In this document: positions 9,217 through 21,113 of the stretch, one piece after another
Numbering within the stretch: the first letter of the stretch is position 1
Layout: each line of letters opens with the position of its first letter
Position numbers and translations under genes: made by a program
The notes under the pieces: generated by a model
What the model was told of the DNA's origin: nothing
The model's input: only the letters and a program-made list of their open reading frames with translations
Database searches by the model: none
NCBI GenBank assembly: GCA_036924285.1
Contig: JAYKYS010000002.1
Coordinates: 45,895,501-45,959,500 of the forward strand
Reading direction: 5' to 3'
Source: Asterella californica
Taxonomy: Eukaryota > Streptophyta > Marchantiopsida > Marchantiales > Aytoniaceae
Length of the DNA stretch: 64,000 nucleotides

Positions 9217-10590
9217 TGTCGGAGTGTGATCCGTCTACCTAGGAAAGCGCCGGGCTTCTGGCTGTGGTTGTTTACTCAAGAGGTTGGCTTTCAGGTCACA
9301 ACAGGAGCTATAAACACTCACACAGGAGTGTAGGATCCTCTGATATGCTCAAAAAAGCGAAATTTAGGTCTCACTGGTAGTAATAGGCTTAAGCGGTGAA
9401 CTTTGACACTCAAAGAGAGGAAAACTATGAAGGTTTAGACCTCTAAACTTCCCCTACATGCAAATGAGGTACTACTGAACTCACAGACGAAGTTTCAACC
9501 TGAGATCAAATTCTGACACGGAGATATGAACAGAAAAGTTCTGAATAAGAGAATTATGGCAATTTCTGGTACCTAGACAGCTATTCAGACATAGAACAGA
9601 GAATTGGCTCGATGAATTTCAAATCTTCTCACAGTATTTGAAGTCTACAGGATGCTGAACATCCCTGTGAAGTTGGGACTCCTGAATGTTTGTAGAACTC
9701 CAGATCTCCTTCTCTAAAGTCGCTGCTCTAGATTAAGAGCTTTTCAGACCCCCTCTGCTTCAGTGGCCGCCCTGAATTACTCAATTACTCAAATGATACG
9801 AAACTTTTTGGACAGTCGTAGCCCTCTTGACAGTGAACGCAACCACGAAGTTTTGAAGTGATTTCCTCAATTCTGCTGCAATTGGCACCGAAAACCCCAA
9901 AATCAACAAAAGTGACACAATTTTGGCACAATCCGAACTTCAATTGGGCATAACTCCTTGTTTATTGATCCAAATCGAGCAAAAATTTCACTGACAGTGC
10001 TTGGCACGACGAGCTCTCTCTTCCTGTGTTCTCAGATTTCGAAGATACCTCACCAATTGCTCGAACTCTCCTCTAGAGCTCTGTTTCTAAACTTAGAGTT
10101 TTACAAAAGACAAAAATGGACCAATGGGAGTTCATAGCTCCACTTGACTGTCCTTTTGTGCCTTAAACTACCTGGTAACTTATCTACACTCATAAGCTAC
10201 CACGTCAAGCCCCCTAGAGTGCCAGCGTAAAACTTAAACTACCTAAAATGACACATAACCTTGAAAAATAACTTAAATTAGCTAGAAAGCGTGCATGGGC
10301 GACAAGTAAGTACAACCCATGAGCTCAAACCACTATCAGCATGGAAACCCTAAGTTATGTACATTGAACGTCATAGACAAGTAAGAAGTCACTTGCACAA
10401 GCGCACAAATGCTTGAACAAGATAACTAACATACTATCAGCCTACTAGGACTCAAAATAGTGTTAACACCGTATGCAAAGGTGTCAAACATATACATAAA
10501 GGACTAGAAGTAATATGAGCTAACTTCTAGAACTACCAAACCTAAGCGTCGGAGTAGAAGTCAAGCATGTAGCCGCCAAATGGCGCGACA
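9217..10590 (-). repeat. 5' LTR of the gypsy element
   Basis: This 1,374-bp LTR is identical in length to the left copy and differs from it at three positions. It should carry the element's promoter and start site, but I cannot place a TATA box with confidence. It is followed at 10591 by the GCGT target duplication. Confidence 0.95.
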
Positions 10591-11199
10591 GCGTTGTGCA
10601 ACCGTGATGTTTTGTTCTTCTGCTATAGTGAGCAGCTACGCAAGACGCAACTTGCAGTACTTGATTGACTGCTTGGAAATTAATGCGTGTTGCTCTCATC
10701 AATTATTGAAGGTTTCTGTCTTAGCGTATGCAAAAACTGGATTCAAGACATATGACGAATGCGACACATGCAGCAAGAAATTGTCCGGGTTATTTCGTTC
10801 GAAATGTAGAAATGAGCACGTGTCTTTGAAAAATGTTTCAGACTACAGCTTCTGATAGCGGACGAGAGTGCCAACGCATGGACCATAGCATGGGAAGCTG
10901 GGAGGGATTTTCTAAGCGTAAGCACCTCAAGTTATAGTCTATGGAACTACGCGGAGAAGATAATGTTCTGATGGACCGTATCACTGGTCAGCAATGGTAC
11001 TGTCACTTTTGTCGTTGTGAAGAGTAAAGTTATTGACGGAATATACATTCGGATCGATCAGGCACAACCATGTGGATAATGACAATTATTCAGTGTCTCT
11101 TCGGCTCTTTCAGTGTTAGAACAAGGCGCGTCTAGCAGTATGCCTTCTTCTGGTGTCCATTCTCTTCGCTGGCCTCTGTGTGTTCCTTTCGCAAGCGTT

Positions 11200-13888
11200 T
11201 TTGTGATTCCTCACTTTGCTATCTCTTTCCATTCTTGTTGACCTCCCTCCAGGAACTTCCCTAGATATTTGAGCTTCAGAGCTTGAGCTACTTCCGTAAA
11301 AGGAGATATCCCAAGTACTCCTTCATCCTTGTTCCTTGTGATCGTATCCCACGCCACTAGTGTCATGTTGTTTCTACCTTCTTCGTTTCTTCCCCACAGA
11401 AAGACTCTACATACCCCTCCATCATCTTGTACCCTTCATTCGTACAGTTAAGGCATGTAAGTTGGTAGGCGGGTATGCTTCTGAGAACGTGCTAAAGTAA
11501 GACCACGCGACTGGGCCATGACAGCAGACGGTTTGTCCAATGTTGTAGTTTTTTTTGCAGTTTAGCCACTAGAGTGTCCACCACTTGCCCTTCCGTGAGT
11601 TTTACACCTATTGATACTCCCATGTATATGAAGACTTGACCTGGCCTTGTGATGACACAGCCAGTTTCCTCCAACCAACCAGGCACTTCACTCATGTCTA
11701 CAGGCACTACTAAAGATTTGCTTAGATTCAAAGCCGCACTTGAAACTTCTTCATACTGTCTTATTACTTCTTGAGTGGCTTGAAAGCACTCCTCTGTTCC
11801 GCTGATCATCAGTCCTGTATCGTCTGTGAAAAGTTGGTGTAGCAGGTATTTCCCTTCATTAACTCGGATCCCTTGAACATTGCCTGAACTCTGTGCAGTC
11901 TTTGAACATGTTCATGAGAGGTTGAGTAGCAATGGCAAAAAGATAGGGTGCTACCGGGCACCCTTGGCGGACCCCTCTACTCAGTTGGAAACCTTCCGTG
12001 AATGAGCCGTTGACATGGACTTTGGAGGAGCCCCTAGCGTCAGCCCCCTTAGTAGCTTAATGAAATGGCTGTCGAACTTCATTTGTACCATCGTGTCCCA
12101 CAAGTAGTCATGAGATACCTTGTCGTACGCTTTCATAAAATCTACTTTGAAAAAAAGGACTTGTTGTGCCGTGGCCTCGATCATCTCTTGCCCTAGTTTA
12201 AAACTGAGGATGTTGTTGAAGATGTCCCGCTCCTGTATAAATCCCGTTTGTTGTTAGTCTACTACAGATCCCACCACCCTTTTTAGTCTTTCAGCCAGTG
12301 ATTTACTCAGTATCTTGTAAGTGGTCATTAGGAGAGAGATGGGTCTCCAGTTGCTGAGGTCTGATTTATTGCCTCCTTTCATTACGAGCTTTACAACACC
12401 TTGTAATATTTTCTCGTCTATTTTTCCAATGCTTATACCATGTTAGTACCCTCCGTTTTAATGAAGGACCAACAAGTCTGGAGCATCTCGTAGGTCACTT
12501 CGTCGACTCCTGGAGCCTTTTCTTTGGGGAAGCTCATAACCACCTCGTCTATCTCCTCCTCCGTCGATGTCTGTTCAGATATGCATTCTCTTCCTCTGAC
12601 ACGAACTTCGAGGTGAGGCTTAAAATTCTTTTTCTTTGCTCAGTGTTCGCTGTCACTTTTGTGTCTTCTCCTGTGTAGGATCTCATGGTGGTCTTCTGTT
12701 ACCTCTCCTTCTTCAGTTCTAACAGCCTTTATTTCTTCTCTGCAGTGTTTGGCTTTTAACTGCGCGAAGAAATATCATAATGGGGCTTCTCCTTCCTTAA
12801 ATCATCTAATTCTACTTCTCTTTTCGCCATAAACATGCATCTTGATGCTCTCTTTTTCTTAGGTTGCTTTCCACTTCTCTTAGTTCCAAATGGAGCGCTT
12901 CTGAATTGTCTGTCTCCGCTCTGACTCTGATTCTCGTAAGTTCTTCTTCCAGCTTGGATCTCGGGTGCATCCTGCTTATCCTTTGCCTCTTCTCTTGCAT
13001 TAGAAGCCTCCTTACTCTTCCCCACGCCAAGATCCATTTGACTCTCGCATTGCTTTGCCCTGGTGGGTGGTTCTTTCACTCTTTTTCCACCTCCTCGAGA
13101 ACTCTTGGCTCTTTCAGGAAGTCATCTTCCATTCTGAAGTACCTTGTTTTTCTTATCGGAGTGGTATTCCCTTCTTCTTTAAGTCTCAGCTCTATGGTGA
13201 CCGGAACGTGATCCAATAAGGTTTGTCCTCCATAGTGGGTCAGCTTAGTCACCGTATTGCACCACTCCGTGCTGTCATTGAGGTATATTTTATCCAGTCT
13301 AGCTTGATCTAGCCTAACCCCTGTTTTGACTTATCGCGTAAATGTCGGTCCTTCCTTTGTGACTGCACAAAAGAATGCATCCACTAGATCTGTCTGGAGT
13401 AGGGTGTTCCTCTATAATCTGAGTTCGCTACTGTGGAGCAGTGGAGAGGGGCCTACACTATCATCGGGGAGTTCGATCGTATTCCAGTCTCCCATCAGCA
13501 CCCACGGGCCGTTCTTTATCTTGGCTCCTAACCATTCCCACAGTTGCCTTCGTCTCTCTCTGATATTAGGTGCGTATACTGATGCTATTATTGCCTAGGC
13601 AACTGTGCCATCTCCTTTAGTCCCTAACTTCTCCACTTGAACATGTGACCTCAGCAAGAGTGAAGCTCTTCCTCTGCCTTCTTCGTTGTAGTCAATGATC
13701 TTTGTCCCTTGTTGAAGAATAGTGTTTAGGTTATGTTCTAATCTATTTTTCTCTGTTTTTAGCTCATGTAGGGCTATGATGTCCACTGGTGCCTTTTCTC
13801 TTCTCATCCAGCGACGGAGGATCGACACCCTGTGGGGATCACTTAATCCCCTGACGTTCCACGTACCAAGCTTTAATGTTGTTTGCAT
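11200..13888 (-). pseudogene. LINE ORF2: endonuclease and reverse transcriptase, broken
   Basis: The endonuclease begins with LKLGTWNVRGLSDPHRVSIL at 13888, the usual opening of plant LINE ORF2. It continues in shifted frames with a GDWNT motif near 13490 and LLDHVPVTIEL near 13210, both typical of EEP/APE nuclease active sites that nick target DNA. The RT follows, with a KVDFMKAYDKVSHDYLW block near 12130, a GFQLSRGVRQGCPVAPYL block near 11980 and FTDDTGLMISG near 11830 as the YxDD-equivalent. Open pieces are 13888-13595, 12184-11981 and 11809-11492. At least several frameshifts and stops separate them. Confidence 0.85.
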
Positions 13889-14507
13889 AGACTAGATGAG
13901 CTTTGAGTTATGTCCTCTTGCTCTTCTCCGAAGAGCCTCCCTTGTTCCGTTGCTGTCTCATTGGTTTTCTGATTCTTCCTCTGATCTCGATCGTCTTACC
14001 TCCTGCTCTTGTAAAGCTGCCCCTTGAGGTGGTAGGAGCGAAAGGAACACCGAACTTTTTGACGCTTCTCTTTTTGGCTTGGCAGTTTAGATCCGGTTCT
14101 CTTAGAGTCTCTCGCTCTAAACTGTGGAAGGGAGAATTTAAAGAAAAAGATACCTCCCGATTTCTGTCGTTTGTGTTGAGGCTTCCTTGTATTGTAACCT
14201 CCTCTCCCCAGCGATAACCTGTATCTGGGCCTCAGCTTCGTAGGTCCGGCGGCTCAGCAGTTTTTTCTTTGTCAGGCGCTTCTTTCTCCTGTTCCATGTC
14301 TTCCTCCTCTACCTCCTCTTGAGAGCTCCTTTCTGTGTTGTGTATTGTCTCTTCCGAAGTCTCCCTTGAGAGGTATCCTTGTACTTGGCTCTCCTCCTAT
14401 ATCTGTTGCTGGCATGTAGCTTGTTCCAGAGTCTGGACTTCCTCTCTTGCTTGTTCGTAGGTTCTTCCTAGCGTACTTTCCTCCCTTGTTCCTCTCTCAG
14501 TTGTCTG

Positions 14508-16304
14508 CTACTTACCTCTTCTCTCGGTTTGTCCTTGCATATCCTGTTCATTGCTATTCCTTGCGTTTAGGTCCGGGATTTGCTTTTTCTCTTTCTGTCG
14601 TTGACTTGCTTCTCTTGAGGCTTCAAGGGTAAGTGTTGGAGTCCTAGCTGTCTCCCTCTGCAGGTGTTCGTGGATCCCAGCTGAAGATGGAAGAGAAATG
14701 GTGTCTTTTCTGAGCCTTTTACCACCTCCTGTAACGAGAATAGAACTGACAGATATTTGTGGTGTGTTCTGATCGTCTGACTTGATGCTCAGCGCTGCAA
14801 AACGATTGTTTGTAAGTTTGACCTCCACCCATTTGCCTACTGTCTTGCTTCCCTTTTTGTGTCTTCTTGTGACCTGTGTAAAACCATCGCTTGCCTTAGC
14901 CGCCATTCTCTGGACGTCTTTGGCTTCGTCTTCTACTGCCTCCTGAGGGTTGGTCATCTGCCTTGTGCCTGCCTCTTGTGAGACTTTCGCTGCTGTGCGT
15001 CTTTCTGGGCAGTTTTTCACGAAGTGACCTTTCTGTTTACATAAACAGGAATCTAGCAGAGATTGGCAGATAATCGGTTGTTCGATGGAATCCCTTATCC
15101 CAATTCTGATTAGGATGTGGTCTTTAATCTCTTCCTTCGGATCTACCAATATGCACCCTCTTATGTGAAAGTAACCATTAGTCTACTTCATTGTCGTTCT
15201 ATATAGAACTGGCCCTATCGCCCCAAGAAGGTCATCAGTCCCTACTTCGAAAGTCGGGTCAACTAAAGGTAAGTCGACTTAAACCGCTACAGTCCTTGAG
15301 CTTTCTGTATGGGTCTTGAAACCTGGTGTCCATGACGTCAGCCACGACAATTTTTTTATTGAAGAACAAAGGTGAGCTTTGTAGTATTTGATTCTTTTGT
15401 TCTTCATCCTTCACTACCACAAGAAAATGTTTCCTACTCAGCATTCGTAGCTGAAAGACCTTCACTCCTAGGTGCGGTTCCAGCCACTTCGTGATCCAGA
15501 GATCGAAGGCATCTCTCGACGAACTACAATCAACAGTTGATAACACCACTTCTGTACGTTTTAGTTGTACCAGGCGGCTTGCTACGAGGTCTCTGTTGAT
15601 ATCTACGGTCACACCGTTTCTGTATTCACCTTGCTTCTGGTTCTTCTTGATTCTCGTCAATGCCTCGAGCATCTCATCGGCCGGCAGATTCTTCCCTGCT
15701 GATAAATCTAGTCCTTCGAGGTATGGGTTTCCTCCCTCCTTGCGCAGTATTTTTAACGGTTTCAACCAACAGTTCGGAGATTGGGTCGCACTGGTGCCTG
15801 CGTTTTCTTCCTCCGTATTGACTGTGCTTTTCGCTGTTTCAGGAGGCTTTGGCGTTCCGACTTCGTTCTTTGCTGCTTCTCGGGGTGTCGGCGTGGTCTG
15901 GTTTTCTTTCCCCTCCTTGTTTCCCTCGTTTGCAATCGGGTCATGAATTTCTTTGGACGTGTTCGCCTTCCCGCTCGAGGTTGACTCCACCGTTTCTTCG
16001 CCTTTTCCAAGGTGGACGCTCGACTTTCTTCCTCGATTGTCCTCCCTGTCACTTTTACTTGAGGATCTGCTCCTTTCCTTTGTTCGCTGCTGGCTTCTAT
16101 GCACGGGTCACTGCTCTCTTCTTGGGTATCTGATATCTGGCGTTTTTTTGAGCAGTAGATCCGCATTTCATCCTTAGTTTGACTCGAGTTGAGATTTCCT
16201 TTTCTTGCTTTCTTATCGTTTTGCATCGGGGATCTGCTTCTTTTCTTCTCAGTCTCCTGGTCGAAAGCTGGGCTGTTCTGGGTATTGCCTTCTGCCTCGC
16301 TCAT
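14508..16304 (-). pseudogene. LINE ORF1 (DUF4283-like domain and zinc knuckle), broken
   Basis: This reads in pieces: 16304-15762 and 16104-15259 in overlapping frames, then 15149-14508. The N-terminus is highly charged and low-complexity. The middle, around ASRLVQLKRTEVVL to LRMLSRKHFLVVV, resembles the DUF4283 region found in plant LINE ORF1 proteins. A zinc-knuckle-like CLCKQKGHFVKNC lies near 15030 and lacks one residue of the CX2C spacing. The protein would coat LINE RNA. Frame changes near 16000 and 15200 disable it. Confidence 0.75.
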
Positions 16305-16640
16305 CTCTCCTTCCTCGTTTTCTTGATTTTCTTGAAATTTTCCCTTCTTTCTCTCTCGCTCCTTCGCTCGTCATTCTCAATTCCTAGCAATCCTTCACTC
16401 CTCTTGGTTCTGCCTCTCCCTCTGTTTCACTCCTCTAGCTACGTCCCGCCTCACTCTTCAATTCTGAGAGTCAAATTGGCTCACGCTGCGCTGCTGCACG
16501 CCTCCTCCGCGCTAGCGCCTCCTTCGCCATCGTCCCCCTTCTTTCCTCAGTCCACTCGCTCACGAGAGGAATCGAGTTCTCTCTGGATGTCGTGTCGTGA
16601 AAGTAGATCGGTCCAGGTAAGTGGAAATTGAGTGTCCGGG

Positions 16641-17902
16641 ATGTTGCAATGATGAGACACTTTCAATCCGAATTAGGTGTTCGCACAGGTCCGAAGTGGA
16701 CTCCCGGACTAACGAATCTCGAAAAAATATTCCGCAAATGAAGGACGGTAGACACCATCCCAGGCACTTGGGCACAGGTCCAAGAAACGACGGAAGATGC
16801 CAAGCAAGGTCGGCTCATAGTGTCTTCGATCTAGTCAGGCGGCGAAGAGAAATAATGAATTTTCGCTTCAGTTTTGATGAGAGCCTCGCCCAGCACCATT
16901 TTCGTTTGAATGGGATGATTCGTGCAGCGCCTTGTCCCGGTGGAGTGCAAGAGTTTCTTGTTCTCTCGTCCATTCTTGTTCACATCTTGATTTTGTGCCA
17001 GGCGTTTGCGAGATTCGTCTGCGTGCGCATAATACCCAAGTCTTTGCCTGATCAGGACGTCGGTCTCCAACTGCTGACACGTTTGCTGTCAACTACGCGT
17101 CTCTGCGTCATTATTCTTAGTCTGTTGGGTCGCATACAGTCGCACAGTCAGAAGCTGCGACTCTTACATAGCTTCAGAAAGCGAAGAACCGAACTGCTGT
17201 CGTTCCGAACTACTATCATTATTATTTACGAAACGTAAACGCAATTGCAAGTAAACTTTTTTACTCCGAGAAAATTTCTTTTGGTGAGGCGAATTTTGTC
17301 ACCACATGGGGGTCATAGGGCAGGCGGCAGAACTGCAGCGGGAAGTCTACCAAGAATTCGAGCAGTGAACTCTTACATCGGGCGAGCCCTTCAGGCAAGA
17401 GGCCTATATCCCACAATGGGCAGGGGTCGTCGTTTCCACATTTATGTCTAGTAACCGAATTGAGGTTTCGTCTGAGTAGTCCATCCAAATCAAGCCCCGA
17501 ATCATTGCGAATGACTGTTGGACCTCTCAAAAAACAGCAGGAAAAGCGTGATGTCCTCAATGTGTGGGCTCTAACCTTCGCCATACGAATCATCATCTCC
17601 ATCACCGTACTACATCCCATCGTGAGTTTAACTTCATCAGCCTTTGGAATGAAACTATGAAAGACTGACGATCCGGCAAGGGGCCACTCATCCAAGAGGA
17701 CTAATCAGTTCTTGAAAAGCGACTCTACTAATGGATTGGTATCAGAGCAATACTATCTTTCCGTGGAAGAATGATGGCCTCAGCCTGCCTTTAGGGATTC
17801 AATCGTATTAAGTCTAATGTTATTCCTGCTTCCTAAGCAAAGGATAGTGATGACGACGAGTGTATACCGGAGATCCTACTCTAGGGCCGATTGTGCATCC
17901 CT
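16641..17902. other. Unassigned sequence between LINE and transporter gene
   Basis: Open frames here (for example 16621-17238 plus) show no domain, splice context or compositional sign of coding. The sequence nearest 17902 is probably the 3' untranslated and downstream region of the transporter gene. Confidence 0.4.
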
Positions 17903-20603
17903 TTAACGTGAAGTTGTCGTATCCTCAGCGCCGGGTTGAAGCTGCTTGTGGTGTTTTATAGCCTCCTCATCATCAGGAGGAACCGTTTGTGAGGAATCCG
18001 CGGCCAGTTTACGGTCGGCTGCAGCATCGTATGAAGCATGCAATCCAAAGAAGAAATAGTAGATAAGAATGCCGCCGGTCCAGAGGGCGAATCGGATGTA
18101 CGAGTCCTTGTCCATCGATCCAAGGAGAAAGAAGTTGACGGCGATGGTGATGGATGGAATCCAGGGCAGCCATGGCACTCCCCAGACCTTAGGCGTGCGG
18201 CGCTGCGGGCAATAAATCTGAATGCCCAGAGTTGCCAAAAACCAGATGGGAACTACAACGCAGTAGCCGATCCAGCCCTTGCTGTCAGTTGTGGCGGCCC
18301 AGTAGATGGCAATTCCAAGAGAGGCGGCAATCAGCACCACCAAGCACGAGACGAGAACCGAAAACTCCCGTCGACTGGTCTGCACAGGATCATAGTAACG
18401 CCGAACCAGCAGGGCAAGCGCCACCAGAGAAAACATGAACAAAGTGCTCACGGAGAGCAGATTGCCGAGAACAGCCAAGTCCGAGAACAACGCCACCACG
18501 CAGGTGGCAGCGGTCATGGCCACGGTAGCATAGATGGGAGTTTGGGTCCAGCTGTTGACCTTAGCGAAGAAAGGAGGAATCATATGCGTTCGGGCGATGT
18601 GCGTCAAGTATCGAGCCTGGCCGACGATGCTCACGAGAATGACCGTGGTCATACCTTTCAAGGCACCGAGCGCTACCAGATACTTGGCCCACCTCATGCC
18701 CACGGACTCGAATGCGTACGAGAAACCGGCTTTCGTGTTGATCTGGTCCGTAGGCACCATGAGCGTCAGCGTCAGAGCCATGAGACAGTAGACGATGGTC
18801 GTGGCGACCATGGCTGACACGAGGCCTATAGGGATGTCTCTAGAGGGGTTCTTCGTCTCCTCAGCCATGGTCGAGACCGCATCGAAGCCTAGGTAAGCGA
18901 AGAAGAGCACCGAAGCCGCTTTGAATATTCCGTGAACGCCGTAAGGATTGAAAGGGGTGTAGTTGGCCGTGTCTGCGTGCACGAGTCCAGCGATAATGAC
19001 AAAGAGAATGATGCCCACGTTGATTATCGAAGCCACCGAGTTGAGAATTGAGGTGCCTTTGGTGCTGTAAATGGCTATGAGCATCGTGACGATCAGCACC
19101 CCAACCGCAATCGGGTCTAGGAGATTGAAATGTGTCCGTAAATGCGTGTGGATTCGCAAGTCGTCCGGCTGTTTGTCGATCAACGCCGTGAAGTAATCTG
19201 TCCATGCTCTCGACACTGCAGCACCCCCTACTATATACTCGAGGATTATGTTGCCAGCACCGATGAAAGCCACAAAATCACCGAGCTCCACTCTTAGGTA
19301 AGCAAACGATCCGCCTGAGGAACAGGAGGCCGAATATTTTTGGTCAGCTTACACGACCTATTCATGCATACAAAAGGTTATGACCGTCTTCCTACCACCA
19401 TCCATCGATCAAGAAACTGAACTCGTGAGATATTTCAGATGTACACCTCTAATAAGATATCTGCTGATCAGACACTCCAGTGGAACGATTACAATGGCCT
19501 TCTCGCATTCGCAGACCTGCACTGAACAGACTTCTGCCGTTTGTACTCGTCTTTGGACTGGACCAAGACTTCTAAGAGTCAAGAGTACAGAGGAATGCTG
19601 TGAGAGGAAGCAGACGAAACTAGCTATGGCAATCCATCATCATCTGTCAAAGCTCGTCCGCAGAATCTGCTGATCATAGTGTGATCAGTGAAGCTGAGTG
19701 AACGATATCGCAGCTTGATATAATAATCGGGCCAGTCCTTTCTAACCAGGACCCGCAACAATGGGCGACCATGGTCATTGAGTTTGACTCCGGTCCCAGA
19801 CATGAGTCAAATTCAGCTCAGAACCCCCAGGGCTTCAGGTCTTCTTCAGCAGAAATACAGGAGTTGAGTAAGGTGAATCTTGCTAACATTTTGCTGTCAG
19901 ATTCCAAGTCTACTTTGGTGCTTGAAAGAGCGCTCATGAACTACGAACATGAATCCTCTCTCGCCTAGGGCAGAAGGCATGGAGAAAGACCACACAGCAA
20001 ATGGAGATAACAGATGCTATATGTGCACGTGGAGAGTGGGATTAAAGCTCTGAAAGTTCCTAATCGTACGAATCTCGTAGGTGGTACTTCGGCGGAGAGG
20101 ACTGAATGAAAGAAAGGCAGTTTCTTTTGACAATGTCCGTCTAGTCATCGAGTTCGAAAGAAGAACTCACCGGCTACAGGAATTTCACAGGCGAACTCGG
20201 TGTAACAAAGGACAGCCAGCATGGCAGCAAAACCAGCAGCTGCATACGAAACGATGATAGCAGGACCAGCAGTATCATGGGCCTCCTGACCGGTGAGGAC
20301 AAACACTCCCGCACCGATGACAGCCCCTATGGTGAACCACATGAGATCCCACCATGTAAGATTCCTCTTCATGTCTACTCCGCTCCGCTTCACCATCGCT
20401 CCTGTTTCCTCTGCTACGCTGGATCTCGCCACGACGCGTTGGCGCAATCGTTGAGGTGTTTCCTTTAGAGCATGTCCATAAGCCGTGCAGCTCCTGAACG
20501 ACTCTTCCGGGAAACATTCTGGTAAAAGTTTTGGGAACACTTTCAACAATGACACGACCCTGATCCGAGAATGCTTCAAGAATGTCAACATTCTGATCAC
20601 CAA
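17903..20603 (-). CDS. CAT: Cationic amino-acid transporter (APC superfamily), two exons
   Basis: Exon 1 (20603-20171) and exon 2 (19314-17903) join by a donor GTGAGT (20170-20165) and an acceptor CAG ending at 19315. The 856-bp intron is in phase 1, and the join gives 614 residues. The product is a multi-spanning membrane permease importing Lys, Arg or related amino acids at the plasma membrane or tonoplast. Signatures are FPEESF and ALKETP near the N-terminus, GAVIGAGVFVLTG in TM1 (about 93-105), CYTEFACEIPVAG across the splice, GGSFAYLRVELGDF, FFAYLGFDAVSTMAEETKNP and a hydrophilic C-tail ending TTSR. Plant CATs run about 570-600 residues, so length fits. The start is uncertain: two Met codons lie within five residues, upstream of the conserved N-terminus. 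No frame defects are seen. Confidence 0.93.
19315..20170 (-). other. Intron of the amino-acid transporter gene
   Basis: GT-AG intron of 856 bp. The donor context is GCCG|GTGAGT and the acceptor CCTGTTCCTCAG|GCGG. Small frames inside are not supported as genes. Homology to plant CATs requires exactly this join, because the PVAG-GSFAYLR block spans it. Confidence 0.9.
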
Positions 20604-20940
20604 CTTGCTTCGCGAAGGAAAGGAATGTTCAAAGTCCTGTCACTTCAGTTCTCACCAACTGATATATCTTCAAGAAATTAGTCCGTCCCCAAGTGAAGCA
20701 TTTCTTTCCTGCTCCATCAGAGGCTGAACCACAGCTCTGACTTGAATTCAACCATTGCACAACAGAAGCATGCACATCTTCGTCATAACGATCACAACAG
20801 GTACATGTTTCCTAAAACACAGCACGCTGCAAACGCAGCAAATAATTCCATCAGAACATCAAGCGCAGCTGTAAGTGGAATGATTGCCTCTCAGACTCAG
20901 TGCTCCCAAACTTCAGCTGCATTCTTTACGGGAGTGCTTT

Positions 20941-21113
20941 AGGCCACAACGGGGTTAAGTAACGGAAGGCCGAGACACGAAACGAGCTGGAATATGTAGA
21001 AGCTGGGAGCAGACAGTTGGATGTAGGTCGAAGACGGTAGATCGGAAAGGTGGTCCTGAAATATTCGCTCTATGTCCTCCACGGTCATGCCAATTCTGGG
21101 CAGCGGCTTCCAA
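20941..21113 (-). pseudogene. Exon-like fragment of unknown protein
   Basis: Read on the minus strand, about 57 codons up to a TAA at 20943-20941 look like real protein, including PRIGMTVEDIERIFQDHL and FQLVSCLGLPLLNPVVA. A TAG closes the frame upstream and I could not find a clean acceptor, so it may be a 3' exon or a relic. I do not recognise the family. It lies 338 bp upstream of the transporter start. Confidence 0.25.

Larger units (their letters stand above)
1868..10590 (-). mobile_element. Near-complete Ty3/gypsy LTR retrotransposon
   Basis: This 8.7-kb element lies on the minus strand. In transcription order it has a 5' LTR (10590-9217), a PBS candidate (9205-9188), gag (9140-8634), a gag-pro frame (8625-6754), pol (6802-3290), a polypurine tract (about 3257-3242) and a 3' LTR (3241-1868). 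The order protease, RT, RNase H, integrase is diagnostic of Ty3/gypsy (Metaviridae-type) elements. The LTRs are equal in length and differ at three positions I can find, all transitions, which indicates recent insertion. GCGT flanks both ends. Known lesions are a gag stop caused by a 23-bp palindrome and one in-frame TGA in the integrase tail, so this copy is probably not autonomous. I see no chromodomain after the GPY/F-like module, only an acidic tail. Confidence 0.95.
10600..16640 (-). mobile_element. Decayed L1-like LINE (non-LTR retrotransposon)
   Basis: Minus-strand fragments appear in LINE order: ORF1 with a nucleic-acid-binding domain and zinc knuckle (about 16304-14508), then an APE-type endonuclease (13888 to about 13090) and reverse transcriptase (about 12750-11200). 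Frameshifts and stops break every domain, so the copy is dead. The start near 16640 is a guess, placed where coding-like ORF1 sequence gives way to unassigned DNA. The 3' end is also uncertain: I see no clear poly(A) tail or target duplication. A small frame at 10580-10855 is not recognisable. Confidence 0.85.

Noticed and set aside
18038..18817. 259-codon plus-strand ORF
   Set aside because: Antisense to the transporter exon, with low-complexity composition typical of a shadow frame.
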